A DNA stretch of 64,000 bases from Anaspis maculata (Eukaryota > Arthropoda > Insecta > Coleoptera > Scraptiidae), in contig OX421963.1 of assembly GCA_949128115.1 (NCBI GenBank), forward strand, positions 33,897,979 through 33,961,978. The letters run 5' to 3'. How positions within the stretch are numbered: position 1 is the first letter of the stretch; each line of letters begins with the position of its first letter. A program made the position numbers and the translations under genes. The notes beneath the pieces were generated by a model. That model was not told where the DNA came from, searched no databases, and saw nothing but the letters and a program-made list of their open reading frames with translations. Below, piece by piece: positions 1 to 12,324 of the stretch.

Positions 1-1146
1 CTGAGCCATTGCTAGGTATGCAACTCGCATTGAAAAGGTAGCGTTTTTCTAATAATTATGAGTCCTCTATGCATTTTGGACTGCTTCAACAAAATCCGAT
101 ATAACGCGAGTTCGTTCTCACTCAGTCACATCCAGTATGTGGTGTGTGAATTAATTACTTCTATTTGTTTATGCAAAATGTAATGGTAACGGTAACAGAA
201 AAAAAAAACTGTTGCAACACAGCAGAAGGCATCATAATGTTCACCTCTAACAAATCGCCTGTCGCCTGCCATGGTGAGCGTATGTGGTATGTGGCGAGAT
301 CCGCACTCCGCAGCGTTCGGCCGTCCAAGTGATTTCGACCAGAAAAGATCTTTCCGCAATTTTGAAAATTCGTAGCGCTTGACGAGGAAATTGTAGAAAA
401 CCGTAATTGCTGACTGAAAGTTATTTTTTGTTGTTGCTTTGCGCCGAATTTGTTCCAAACCATTGCGTAGTTTCTGAGTAATCAAATTGAGCTTTGCTAT
501 TTTGAATAACTGTTGACATAGGGCTGATTGAGAATAACTTTGAGTTATACTGAAATCACAGCTTTCCAAGTGACACACTTTCGAACTCCTGAACCAAAAG
601 GCCTGTTGTAACGTCACTTTGCCAAAAACTTGAAGCATTCTCTACATGGCCAAAATGTACCGAAATGTCAAAAATGGGGCCCTGGGGGCCTAACCGTCCA
701 AATTTCGGAGTGGCAACATGGATTTTCAAATTCAGCGGGATCCATTTAGTAAAAAACCGCTTGTTGCCAAAATGTTATATGATTTGCTTCTAAGACCGGT
801 TTCTAGACGTCTTTTGAGAAAAGTGGCCTAGACTAGAATGTTTTTCAACATTTTATTCAGGAGGAGAATTCAATTCCATCCAATTTGATGTATCACATAA
901 TAGGTAATGTTTATTTCAGATTTTAAAATGTTGGTAAGGGTAGCAAAGGGGTGAATTTGGGTAGCACTTTTTCCACAGAAGATTTTCTCCCTCGATGCTG
1001 TACAGAATGATGTTGACTGCATTGAAGAGAATTGAGAGGTCAAGAATATCAAATAAATCATTCAGAGAATCTTAGGAAAAAGGGGTAGGAAAAAGGGGAA
1101 AATAAAAAATAAAAAAATACATTTTTCCAGAAAAAGAATTTATTTC
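1..1146. other. No gene recognised
   Basis: Short open frames occur on both strands, the longest 170 codons at 126-638 on the minus strand, but none has a recognisable domain, signal peptide or splice-bounded structure. Bases 880-960 resemble the repeat that starts at 1147. I see nothing else in it. Confidence 0.5.
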
Positions 1147-1300
1147 TTTTGAATTGGATGTATCGCAAAGTAGGTAGTGTCATTTCAAATTTTGAAGTTG
1201 GGGTGGGTGGAGGCGAGGGGATTGAAGATAAAAACTCGCCAATGTATGTTTTAGATATCCCCATCGCCCCGCTCGATATAAAAATTGACCTGTTTTTACT
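1147..1300 (+). repeat. Dispersed repeat, copy 1
   Basis: This stretch shares an ordered series of words with 52505-52660: AATTGGATGTATC/AATTTGATGATTC, then GTTGGGGTGGG/GTTGGATAGGGTGGG, GGGGATTGAAGATAAAAA and CAATGTATGTTYTAGAT, and finally ATAAAAATYGACYTGTTT. The order and spacing are kept over about 150 bp. A weaker third copy may lie at 880-960. No terminal inverted repeat or coding sequence is visible, so the repeat class is unknown. Confidence 0.6.
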
Positions 1301-2692
1301 CAAAGACATCTTCACTAGGAATCGGGAGTTATTGCAGGTGGATAGTTTTCAAATAATCACCTGTTATAGAGCAGCTTGAGCTTGTGCCACTGTTCTAGCT
1401 GTTATGAATCACATAAGCACATTTCAAATTCCAGTGTGTATATTTCCTCATTTTTATCAAGTGAATTAGGCCGAAATAGACAAAGTGGTAGGAAAATCAC
1501 GTGTAGTGCCACATGCCACATTCCTTCTTGTGATACTCGCTCAACTCACCGCTTCCCAGTTTGTTGAGCAAACTTACTCGTAATACAATAGTAGTCATTG
1601 TAACACTAGTCTTATAATACATAAATACTATTAGCGTTGTGGAAAACTACACGTGTGAGAAATATATCATACAATAACATTACTTATAACAATGCCTGAG
1701 TACTTATGGATCAGTAGGTATCACTTAGCTACAAGGCTTGATGTATAAATAACGATAAAAAATATTTTGGTGACTCCGGCAAGGTTTCTCTTTACATGGT
1801 AATTTTTCCATGGAATCTTTCAAAATATTGTTTGATGCCTACAAGCGTATTGTTTTGAATCCTTTGTTTATGCCTACTGAATTAGCTTTGACATGTTTGT
1901 TATAGGTTTCTCTCTTTGGAAACATGCATGCGTTCGAAATAATAAAATACAACAACAAAAACCTCCTTTAATAACACCCGGATTAAGTCCTAAGTGGACC
2001 CCGCTTAGTGTCGAGATATTTTGCTTTGAGCCTTGCCATAATATAACGCACAGGCCTCTCGCGCCCCGCTCGCACAGAGCTACTTTATTTTCTGTTCCGA
2101 TACACCCTCTAACAAGTATTATATATCACCTTTCATACATTCAACCAATTCCTACTTTCTCCATTTCGGTGGCGTTTTCTTTTAGATACAGCGTTGAGGG
2201 CTGTTAGGTGCCCCTGTTCGCTTCCCAACCTCTCCACCCCCGCTTCGAGCGCTTTCACCCTCGCCACCGAATCCGCTAAGGGGTATCTCACAGAGCTGAG
2301 GTCGATCTAGTGGTGCGTGGCAATCGAATTACGTGTTTTTGTGATCGGCAAGGAATGGATGGGTCTTTGGGCGGCCAGGCTCTGGGGCCTCTCTCTTCCA
2401 CGGACTTCTTATGGCCCAAAGGATTCTAATTATATTACGCCAGATTGATGTTCGGATAAGAGGCCGTAATTTGTTTAATGTTTCTGATACGTGACTTCGA
2501 TGGTCGAACCGCCGCCGAAAGAGATTTATCCACACACCTGGGAGAGCCGCTGGTCAAGAACATAACTAAATCATCAACGAGCTTTCAGAAAAGTTATGTC
2601 CTCCAAATCGACATAACTGAATACCTATATTATTTCTAATAATTTCTACTGCATTATTTTGAAAAGAGAACAACTCGAGCGGAAGAGGGCTT
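1301..2692. other. No gene recognised
   Basis: Mixed-composition sequence, richer in C around 2200-2290. No domain, repeat structure or RNA gene could be recognised. Confidence 0.5.
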
Positions 2693-2702
2693 CACTGGGA
2701 CC

Positions 2703-3055
2703 GGGTGACGGAAAAAAGATCGAAATACGAAAGGTCGAAAACAAAACATCGAATGCATAAAGTCGAGAAACAAAATAACGAAACCACAAAACATCGAAAG
2801 CACTATTGTCGAAAGTACAAAAGGTCGAAAATCAAAAGATCGAAAAGTGAAATATCGAGAAGCAAAAGGTCGAAAACCAAAAGGTCGAAAACCAAAAGGT
2901 CGAAAAGTGGAATATCGAGAAGCAAAAGGTCGAAAACCAAAAGGTCGAAAAGTGAAATATCGAAAAGCAAAAGGTCGAAAACCAAAAGGTCGAAAAACAA
3001 AAGATCGAAAAGAAAAAACATCGAATAATAAAATGTCGAATAGCACAATGTCGAA
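2703..3055 (+). repeat. 15-bp tandem repeat, left arm
   Basis: Degenerate tandem units close to GGTCGAAAACCAAAA, alternating with variants such as AGTGAAATATCGA. Because 15 is a multiple of three, long repetitive open frames of Arg/Ser/Lys or Phe/Arg/Pro arise on both strands; these are not genes. Confidence 0.85.
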
Positions 3056-3229
3056 CTAGAAATACCTGTTTTAAATGTGATTACAATTCGGATCGATTGA
3101 GGAGCTGTGACTCCCTCAGAGAGTACTTGAGGAAAAATTTTACTCTCACTTTTCGACTTATTCGTCAGAGATAAATCATCTCTCAAAGTATTATGCAAGG
3201 CCACCGAAACACCTGTATGTTCTTTTAAA

Positions 3230-3960
3230 TCTGATCAGCGTCAGCGTAAATCAACTTAAGACTTATAAACCTGTGCACGCATGGACCTTGTCAGGTTGAG
3301 TGATTTTTTTGCAGACCTGATTGGGTTTTTGACGCAAAATCCACTCTGAAACTTAAAGCTGTGCACATGGACCTCGTCAGGTCTAGTAGTTTTTGTTTTG
3401 AAGACCTGATTTGGTTTTTCGACGCAAAATTAACTTGGACTTATAATCCTGTGTACATGGACCTCGTCAGGTTCAGTAATTTTTTTGCAGACCTGATTCG
3501 GTTTCTTTTGACGCAAAATCCACTCTGAAACTTCAAGTTGTGCACATGGACCTCGTCAGGCTTAGTATATATATTTTTTGAGAACCTGATTTGGTTTTTC
3601 GATGCAAAATCAAGTTGGACACATAAAGCAGTGTACATAGACCTCGTCAGGTCTAGTAGTTTTTTTTTTTTTGAAGACCTGATTTGGTTTTTTGACGCAA
3701 AATTTACTCTGAAACGTAAAGCTGTGCACATGGACCTCGTCAGGTCTAGTAGTTTTTTTTTTGAAGACCTGATTTGGTTTTTTGACGCAAAATTAATTTG
3801 GACTTATAAACCTGTGTACATGGACCTCGTCAGGTTCAGTAATTTTTTTGCAGACCTGGTTTGAAAAATTGATCTATACTCATAAATCGGTGTACACACC
3901 ACACAGATCTTGTCAGGTTCAGTATTTTTTTCAAGGCCTGATTAGGTTTTTCCACAGAAA
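3230..3960 (+). repeat. About 85-95-bp tandem array, roughly eight units
   Basis: The core GGACCTCGTCAGG recurs near 3285, 3369, 3460, 3547, 3641, 3732 and 3821, with a diverged copy near 3906. Each unit contains a T-rich run, the word GACCTGATTTGGTTTTT and GACGCAAAAT. Unit length varies mainly in the poly-T run. It fills the core of the Mutator-like element. Confidence 0.85.
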
Positions 3961-4074
3961 TAAATTTGGGCTAGTTGATTTTTGACTCAGTGCTTCTCTT
4001 CTCCCGTCCCAAAGTCTCGAATCATTTGTCTTTACAACAATTGTACATACACCTATTGCTCAATTTCGATTTTC

Positions 4075-4425
4075 ACGGTTTTTCTTTCTAGACCTTTTCT
4101 TTTCGATTTTTTGTTTCTCGATCTATTGCTTTTCGACGTTTTGTTTTTCGACTATTTGTTTTTCGACCATTTGTTTTCTCGACCAATTGTTTTTCGACCA
4201 ATTGTTTTTCGACCAATTGTTTTTCGACCAATTGTTTTTCGACCAATTGTTTTTCGACCTTTTGTTTTTCGACATTCTGTTATTCGATATTATGTATTTT
4301 CGACCATATGTATTTCGATCATCATCACTTTCGATATATTGTAAATTCTACCTTTTCTTTTTCGACCTTATGTATTCGATGTTTTGTTTTCGACCTTTTG
4401 TTTTTCGTTCTTTTTTCCGTCACTC
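4075..4425 (+). repeat. 15-bp tandem repeat, right arm
   Basis: Units close to TCGACCAATTGTTTT, nearly perfect at 4185-4260 and degenerate to either side. The array is complementary to the 15-bp repeats at 2703-3055 and forms the other long arm of the element. Confidence 0.85.
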
Positions 4426-4646
4426 CACTGGGACCAAAGCATCGCAGCACCTTTTGTCAGAAGTGAGAGAGGGTATCAAAAAGAGTATGTTCTGGAATAG
4501 AGGAGGATGAGGAGTGTAGTGCAAGTGAGAAGTTTCCAAATCAGTTTCTTGGAACAAAAAAAAAAACTAAGGCCGTCGTGCTCAAGTGAGAAGACTAACC
4601 CAAATACCGCGAACAGTGCTCCGGCCAGTCAGGGTATGAAGTAACG

Positions 4647-4760
4647 AGTGATCGAATAAATTTCTCCTCAAGCCGCCTATGATTCCTGAAAATCTGGCGG
4701 AAAAACATGGCTACCAAGGAGACCGAGCCCTACTTTGAGGAGAAATTTATTCGAATACTC
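4647..4760. repeat. Short inverted-repeat element
   Basis: GAGTGATCGAATAAATTTCT at the left is matched in inverted orientation by the sequence ending CGAATACTC at 4760; the stems are about 26 bp and enclose about 60 bp. It looks like a small hairpin MITE. No clean target duplication is seen. Confidence 0.6.
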
Positions 4761-6301
4761 TTTAGTTCACTAATTTGTTGCTATGTGGACTGAGACTATA
4801 CAGTCTGTTTTTCTGATATCTGTGCTACAAAAGTGTCCTCTTGGTTAGCCCACTACTATTTTATTGCGTTGCCATGACAACTGTCATCGGATTTTTAGCC
4901 CCTGTTTGTAATTTGAATTTTGAAACTCTGAAGAAAGATTCTGTCTAGATGAAGAACCGTAAGGGAGAAAAACGAAAACAAGATGGTGGAGAAAAGAAGG
5001 CAATCATGAACTATCATTGTTCAGAGAGGAAGAATTTGACAATAGGCTATAATTCAAATTAGAAGACGCTAACGCTCGATCTATAGGAGTGTGAAGCACT
5101 AAGAACTTGAAAGTTGGAAAAATCTACAACTTTTTGGGTACCCTCGGGTATCTGACAGAAGTTCAAGTGAATGAAAGAGATTCGTTTTGTAGTTGGGAGA
5201 ACTTGGTCGTTCGCAAAATTTTCCGTCATCTTTTTGGAAAATTCGTCGTAATATATCGATTTTTGGCACAATTGACTGGCGCAGAGCAAATTATATCGAA
5301 TTTAACACGAACCCAAGCTATTTTGAAATTTTATTGTCAGAATTGGGTAGAAAACTCGATCGACTTCCAGTCGGATTCCAGCCTACCTCCACCTCAGGTC
5401 CTTAGGTTCTCTTTGCTTTCTTTTAGTTATTTTTGGTAGCTTCTGTTTCAAAATTTTCAAAATTTTGTTGGATTTTGAAAATGCCAATAGAGTCGAACCA
5501 AAGTTATTCCTTGTAGCTTTCGAGAGAGACCTGAATGGTGAATTTCTGTCAAGGAATAAGCCCACAGCGATTGATTCCGCAACGCCTTATCTCAACAATT
5601 TAACTCCGTCCTTGATAATCGACCTAAAATTTGGTATTCTGGCAGGGATGTAGTATGTTCGACCTTTAGGAAAACGCATAAGTTAGCGCAGGACCAGTCT
5701 TAGAACTGCTAGAGAACTTGCCTTATAATGAGAAATTAGGCGAACGTTAGTGACGAAGTGTCACTTGTCAAATGTTTTTAGCGCACTTCTCTAAACGGAA
5801 TGACGCTCATGTCCTCGCTTTGTCCGCCAACTGTGGGTTTTCAAGCCACACTTGGATTGGATTATAGATACTGTTTCAATAAAAAGTCGACACTGTCATA
5901 TTCAATTTTTTTTCTGGCTACAGTAGGTAATCAGAATAACCTCGAGAGTCACTTTCTGGTTGTTAGGTGGTCGTTTGACTTGTTTGGTCATGGGGGATCC
6001 TTCCACTGCGCTGATGCGACCTATAAGATCTTTTGTGCGTTTCTGGTTGTTAAGTGGATCACGTCATAACTAGGGATGAATAAGAAATTGGAAACGTTTT
6101 TTTAGAGTATGTGTTTTACCTTCTGCATTTTAGCATACTCTTGATGGATAGCTCATAGTCTTGAAAATTGAACTAGGTACGCAAAATTGCGTATAATTGC
6201 TAACAACCATCTTGCGTTTACTGATCCTCCATAAGAGAAGTGTAATACTGATCCTCACACCCGTGGATGCGTATTCACTTGCTTTGTATAAATGATGTAG
6301 G
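4761..6301. other. No gene recognised
   Basis: Several open frames of 60-110 codons exist on both strands but none has a recognisable domain or a convincing start and splice context. Bases 4845-4900 share words with the 330-bp repeats at 13681-14340 (a CAACTGTCAT/CAGCTGTCAG core), possibly the same old family. Confidence 0.45.
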
Positions 6302-6303
6302 TA

Positions 6304-6423
6304 CCGTATGATCAAAAACTTTCCTCCTCTAGGCAGGCTGTGGTCTGGTCATAGGCAGGCAAACGAGGCTGATTTTGGCCAGGCCACAGCCTGCCTAGAG
6401 AAGAGAAGTTTTTGATCATACGG
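6304..6423. mobile_element. Tc1/mariner-like MITE, 120 bp
   Basis: The ends CCGTATGATCAAAAACTT and its complement are separated by about 80 bp that also pair (CTAGGCAGGCTGTGG against CCACAGCCTGCCTAG), so nearly the whole element is a hairpin. It is flanked on both sides by TA (6302-6303, 6424-6425), the usual Tc1/mariner target. Confidence 0.75.
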
Positions 6424-6441
6424 TATAAGGTGAAGTATTTC

Positions 6442-6739
6442 AGTCGAACCACAGAATGTGTTATTGTGCTGATTGGTTTCCTCGTGTTGTAAAAAAAAAC
6501 ATGAAAGGGGCTCGTACAATAAAGTGTAGAAACCAGTAAAAGAAGAAGTCAAAATTATGTCACAAAGGTTTGTTGTTTGTTTTATTGATTTTTGCGTTAG
6601 ATTTCCCAGCCTTTGTGAGATATTTTTCTTCACTTCTACATTCACTGATTTATACACCTTATATTGTACGAGCCCCGTTGATGTTCTAGAAGAGAATTAT
6701 TAAACCGCTCGGAAATATAAAATGCACTGTGGTTCGACT
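6442..6739. mobile_element. Inverted-repeat element split by another MITE
   Basis: AGTCGAACCACAG at 6442 pairs with CTGTGGTTCGACT ending at 6739. Removing the inner element at 6507-6676 leaves about 128 bp, a normal MITE size. It starts only about 20 bp after the preceding MITE. Confidence 0.55.
6507..6676. mobile_element. MITE nested in the previous element
   Basis: Terminal inverted repeats GGGGCTCGTACAAT and its complement, 170 bp apart. Its position inside the 6442-6739 repeat shows that it inserted later. No unambiguous target duplication. Confidence 0.55.
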
Positions 6740-7054
6740 AAAAGACTTAATAAAAGACTTTCATATCATGTAACCTGATTGGTTCATTTGATCAACAAAA
6801 ACAACTTGGAAAACAAAAGTAAGTGAATTTGCTCGTGGATTTGTTTCAATCGTTTTAAATTGCCAAAACATTATTTTATCAGTTAAGGCTCTTTGTTTCC
6901 CGTTCGTTTGCTGAAATTCGTTCATATTACTGAAGATCCAATCGTTAACTTAAAACCTAGGCTCACGTCATGAAGTTCTTGGACGATTTCAAGATGTAAA
7001 AGGATGTCAGTGTCAGACGGAAGTTGCGGAGGTATATGAAGTATGTATAATAAT

Positions 7055-7568
7055 TAGAGAGCGGATTTATAATTTTTTACATGTTCTATTCCCTAAGTTG
7101 GATGCAACTGTCGACTTGCAGCTTGACGTCTCCATCTATAAGGAACCTGAACACCAAGTTTTATTTCGCATATAATTTATTATTTTGACTTTTTACCGCA
7201 TACAAATTGATAGTCCATATAATCGCATATAGCCGCATATTTAGTCCATATTTTTGCACATAATCTGAATATTTGTCAATATTTTGGCCATTTCATCTAT
7301 ATTCGCTAGAAAGTCACGATTTTTTCATTTCAGAAAAAGAAAAAAAAAAGAAAATTTTCGAGGAATTTTTTTTCACTTAGATGGTCGAAGTTGGTTGGTT
7401 GGTTTTACATGTGAATGTTAGGATTTACACTATTTTTGCAGCTTATATCACATATTTACTCACATATATTGCTTAATTTGAGCATTTTTACCGCATATTT
7501 TGATACTTTTTAAGCGCATACAAACTACATATTTCGAGCTTTTTTACCGCATATAAATCCGCTCCCTA
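7055..7568. mobile_element. hAT-like non-autonomous element, copy A
   Basis: 514 bp bounded by TAGAGAGCGGATTTATA and its near complement, rich in the internal words CGCATATA and TTTTTACCGC. It is the same family as 13274-14447, whose 8-bp target duplication supports the hAT call. The flanks here give only an imperfect duplication (ATAATAAT against AAAATAAT). No coding sequence. Confidence 0.7.
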
Positions 7569-8518
7569 AAATAATGTAGGTAAGTACTTATACTCCAATC
7601 CAAACTCGATCCAAACTAAAACATTGACACGACTTTTTCGACGATGGAAATTCAGGTATAGGGGGTACCTATAAAATCACTCTGTATTTCGAATTTAACT
7701 GAACCACGGCTTGGTCCTTCCTCTCCTGTCAAAAAATGCAATAGCAATGTCTGTGCATTGTATGAAAAAAATGAGCCATAGCATCTCACGATGACAGTAA
7801 TGACTGTTCTTGTCCAAGTCTCAATCAAATTAGCTCACATCACAACCACGTCAAATCATACGCATTTACTGCATGTCTAGATATTTTTTGCTGGCATGTA
7901 GCTGACATATTTTGTTCAAGTGTATATAAGAAAGACTCGAGACCACAGATCTCGAGACTCAAGAAAATAGGCGGGAACGCAGCAGGACCTAATGGTGTCA
8001 GTTGCATAATTTAAAGGTTACACAGAACAAAAGCATAGTATCGGGTAAATAATGGCGATGATTAGTTTGAATTCGGAAGGATACAAAGTTCGTCCCTTCG
8101 TGTCTGGGAGATATAAAAGCCCCGACGTAATAAACGTCTTTTCTAAAATAAGATTTTTGCGGTTGGTTGTCGTCGTGTGGCAGACGGGCAGGCTGAGTGG
8201 GCTAGTTTAGTGTGACACTAGCCCCAAGACTATTTTTCATGATGACAGCTGGACAGAGGCATGTTGATAAGACCGTGTTCCAACAAGGATATAGTACCCA
8301 TTGCGCTCGTCAACGCAGATAACGCTGATAACGACCATTGAATTAAGCAAATGGGTATAACACGAGCACACGTTCTTTAGGTACCTGGGGGACTTTCAGG
8401 TGAGAAGCTTTTTTATTAAGGGAGGTTATTTACTTATTATTACCACTCAGCTTCACAGAGTTACCTGATTAATAATTGCTAATGATACCTATTAACAAGT
8501 GCAATACAACGTTGATGG
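7569..8518. other. No gene recognised
   Basis: Anonymous sequence; no domains, inverted repeats or tandem arrays that I can support. Confidence 0.5.
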
Positions 8519-8526
8519 TTCATCTT

Positions 8527-9504
8527 CAGTGGCGGCTCGTGAGTTTTTTGCAAGGAGGGCTCAAGTTAATAACAAATTCGCGAGCTGAGAGCTATATTGT
8601 TCTATCTGCACTTCTTGTAGAAAATGTTTTTCGAACTTCGAACCAGCAAAACATGGACAAAATGTTTCCTGATATAAACAATATTAGATCAGAAATTAGA
8701 GAAAGAGGCTTTTATTCCTTTCCCGTTTCTGATCTAATTGTTTAAATCATGAAACATTTCGTCCATGTCTTGTTGGTTAGAAGTTCGAAAAACATTTTCT
8801 ACAAAGAGTGCATATAGAACAGTTCTCAGTTCGCGAAATGACGAAACTCGAGACAAAAACTTTTTTGTCGTATCCGCATCACAACCATATGGAGTTTCAG
8901 CATTTACTGTTTTGTCAAAATTACGTGTGAGTAAATGCACCACGAATTTATTCTTGCGGGTTCGATTTGCTTTATATTCAGTAAATCAATGCTGTAATCG
9001 GACGTCCGTTGTTTTTTGCATTTATTTCTTCTTGTAGGCTTGATGACCTAAATGTAACTTTTTTAGGTCAGCTATCTTCATGTTTGCAAACTGTTAACTA
9101 ATCGAAGAGTACATAAATGATTATATAGATTATTTCAATCGGCTGGGGGCTCGAGAAACGGAGCCCATATCTGCAGTATAGAGCGGGAGCCGCGTCTCGC
9201 GTTGCCATGGTTACGGCACATGTTTTGCGCGGGTGCGACCCGGCATCACCGCATCGGCGGTGGGCGCCGAATGCGGAGCCCAAGACGAACTTCTTCGACC
9301 GTGCGATCGCTTAGAATTCGAGTTAGAATTATTTTGTTAAAATATTAATTGACCAATGACTGAACGTTTTTGCACTAAACCAAATTTTTGGAATAAGTAT
9401 AATTAATAAAATGCATTCCATGTCTTCCTACCGATAAAAATCTCTTGCCGCCTTTAGCGTTGGGGGGGCGCCGCCCTTGAGCCCTCCCTCACCAGCCGCC
9501 ACTG
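8527..9504. mobile_element. hAT non-autonomous element, 978 bp
   Basis: CAGTGGCGGCT at the left end and AGCCGCCACTG at the right end are flanked by a perfect 8-bp duplication TTCATCTT (8519-8526 and 9505-9512), the hallmark of hAT elements. An internal inverted repeat pairs about 8598-8700 with 8725-8822. No transposase motif is present, so it depends on an enzyme encoded elsewhere. Confidence 0.9.
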
Positions 9505-9512
9505 TTCATCTT

Positions 9513-11645
9513 TGTTAACAGCCTCTGGAGTTTATTATCAAGAAGAGACTTGTCTTGAGCCAAATTGAGATTCAAATAAACAGAATTATCTGCACATCGA
9601 ACAAAGCCGTTTTTAGTCTTGAGAATGAAAGAAATAATTTTCAAAATCAATACCAATCGACAGATTCTTCATCAAGATCCATACTCGCAGGGCTCAATTT
9701 CCAGTCGGGCTTGCAACCGCTACAAGGTTGCATCATCAAACGTCAAAAAAAATGTCGAACTTTCACGTTGATTTGTAGCTCTCTAATCCTAAAAGAGGTC
9801 CATGGCACCGTAAAGGGATGATCCAGGGGATGACGAAAATGGAATAGAAGACATTCCCTGTACGTTAGCATTGTTACGTTAGTTGATTTGGAGGTCATAG
9901 CTAATGTGAATAAAAATTAATATTTCACGTAATGACATTTTGACAGCGTGCAAATTTGCATCTATTGCAAGTCGGACTTTGAATTTAGCCTTTAGTCACT
10001 ATAAATTATTCATACTCCGAGGTATACCCACCTACACCTACTCAAATAAGCAACTCCGAGTATATTCTTCCAAGACATGGCTTTTTCCACCTTGTTTTAA
10101 GCTTTGTTTGCAATTCTTTGACTCAAGTCTTATTTCATGAACGTTTCGTGTGAAGTCTGTTGTAATATGTGGAAAACCACAGACGCTCTCACCATGTACT
10201 GCACTCAGCGGCTTTTGTATGCCATGGAAGGGACGACCATTAATCACGCGACGGCGGGCGTCGAAGACACGACGTTACATCTCTGGCTGAAATATCCTTT
10301 GTGTTTTTAAACGGAGGCGGCTGATCCGCGAAGAAATTAGCATAATGCACTAAAACTTAACGGTCCCTTTTCCACCGCCCTCCAGCCCTAGTTCGCCCGT
10401 TTCTTTTCCTCGCGATTCCATTATCAAGTTTTCAGAACTACTTACATCCAATGAGGCACTCACGGCATTAAAATGTAATTAACGACCGGGAAAGCGAGGA
10501 CGAAACGGCACCCAGAAACAATATTCGGAATGCAATTGCATCTCGAAAGATATTCCACGCTGGCGACGTTGCTTTCATAGTTCGGTCATCTCTATAGCTT
10601 GAAAACTGCGAACCCAAGTTAAAATTTTCTCTTTCAGATGACTTCGTTCAATTCGTTCCTATACTGTACCTCCGCCTAAGTGATTGTACATCACCTGCGA
10701 ACTTCTGAACCGCCCTTCCGGAAGCAATCTGAGTTTTAAAGTGGCAAGCTCAGAAACATATCCTTACATAGGTAAGCGGAATTTTTCCCCGCGTGCTTTA
10801 ATCCATGATGCTTATAAAACAACGTTTTTCCGAACATCAGTCGGTACGGGCTCTCGAAGGCAAGAAGGGGCCGCGCGCGTGGAGGATGTTGCACTCCATT
10901 CGCTCTTCTTGCCTCTCCCCCTATATCCTACTTTCTGTTGAGGATCAGACACGCCACACCGCAATCAAACCGAGCCGTATAAATACCTTCGGAGGGTATT
11001 CCTGAGCACGTTTTTTGACATTTTCGAAATGAAAAATCTCTGACAAGATTACTTGGGCACGTTTAATTCGTAAGAAGCTGCTAGCTGCCGCTGCAGCCAC
11101 CGCATTAATGGATATCACTGTTTCGCTACGTTGAGTGCTCGAGGCTTGCTCAATTAGCATCAAAAAAACCGATCTCTTTCACGGAGAGCCCTCAGCCCTC
11201 CACTGATGGCACCAGCCTAGCCGCCAGACATCGGGGGGCGATTCTGATGCTTTGCCTCGCTAACATAAAACCAAATATACCTGAAATAACAACATGAAAG
11301 GGAGCAAAAGCCACCTGTAAATAACATTCATCCGCATTATTTCGTTCATCAGCAGATTTGAAAGGACTTTGATGGGGCAACCAAAGGCGCGTTGTGGTGG
11401 TTGGTAGCAAAGCTGCGTAAATTAGATCCTCTCAGCAGAACATCATATTATTCGGAAACAGGTATTACCTACTTGGATGCCAGTGATGTATCCTCAGCTC
11501 TTACATAACATTCTGCACACTCCTGCCTGGCTCCAACTCCGACTAAATAACTCCAAAAACGTTTTCGAGTTCTCGAGTTACCTAGTTCTTGCATGCAGGT
11601 GACGATATGGTGTCCCAGAATTGTTTTTTTGTTGGGTGGTAAAGC
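9513..11645. other. No gene recognised, 2.1 kb
   Basis: Anonymous sequence with a more GC-balanced stretch around 10250-10640 and 10800-11250. No domain, repeat or RNA gene recognised. Confidence 0.5.
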
Positions 11646-11653
11646 AGCCAAAA

Positions 11654-12010
11654 CAGTGCCGGATCTAGGCTTTACTTCAGGGGGTGCAAAATACAATTTT
11701 GCCGCCCCCCATCGATATGCGAGAAGTGAAGAGCATAGACTATTTGAGCAAAATACTCCTCTTCACCCATCATTTTTTTCCTATACTTATGAGAACATAC
11801 AAATTGCTTCATCGACTGCCTGTCACCCATGCGCGCTGTTGCAGGAATCTGTTTTGAGGTGTATTATCGTTTTGAGGAATTCTATTTGAATACTTCCACA
11901 AAATGATGGAGAGCAAAACAATGCTTTCATCAATTTTTTATATAAAATTAGACTTATTTTTGCCGCCCGGTGCATATGCCCCGGTTTGCACCCCCCTAGA
12001 TCCGGCGCTG
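11654..12010. mobile_element. hAT-like MITE, 357 bp
   Basis: Ends CAGTGCCGGATCTAG and CTAGATCCGGCGCTG (one mismatch), with subterminal C-rich and G-rich runs. The flanking octamers AGCCAAAA and AGTCAAAA match at 7 of 8 bases, consistent with an aged hAT duplication. Confidence 0.8.
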
Positions 12011-12324
12011 AGTCAAAAAGGCTGAACCTTGCCTTTGGAACTTACCTGTTGGGTATTATTATCATTATTACTCTTATTATTAATATTATATTGCCAAATT
12101 CGGAATGTGCATAAAAAAATCTATGACTCCGGCTGATGAAGTTATTTGGCTCCTTTGAACTGTGTTAGGGAAAAATGATTGACTTCAAATATTTCGCCTA
12201 ATGAAATTCAACACATCAACAGATGAAATGGGTCCATCCCAAAATTTCGTTGGGGTTTCACTTGAGAAAAAGCCGATTTTGGAAAACTAGATCATGTCTG
12301 ACAGGGCATTTATTTGGCTACAGG

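Larger units (their letters stand above)
2703..4425. mobile_element. Mutator-like non-autonomous element with repeat-built arms
   Basis: The 1723-bp element is flanked by the direct repeat CACTGGGACC at 2693-2702 and 4426-4435. Its ends are imperfect inverted repeats: the left begins GGGTGACGGAAAAAAGA and the right, read in reverse, begins GAGTGACGGAAAAAAGA. Both arms continue into complementary 15-bp tandem repeats. A 9-10-bp target duplication with G-starting ends fits the Mutator superfamily, known for about 9-bp duplications. No transposase is present; the middle is another tandem array. The superfamily call is inference from the duplication length and ends; the boundaries are read directly. 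Confidence 0.75.

Noticed and set aside
126..638. 170-codon open frame on the minus strand
   Set aside because: No recognisable domain, unremarkable composition, no splice or promoter support; expected by chance at this length in 64 kb.
2654..3204. Long Phe/Arg/Pro- and Arg/Ser/Lys-rich open frames
   Set aside because: They follow the 15-bp tandem repeat, whose length is a multiple of three, on both strands.
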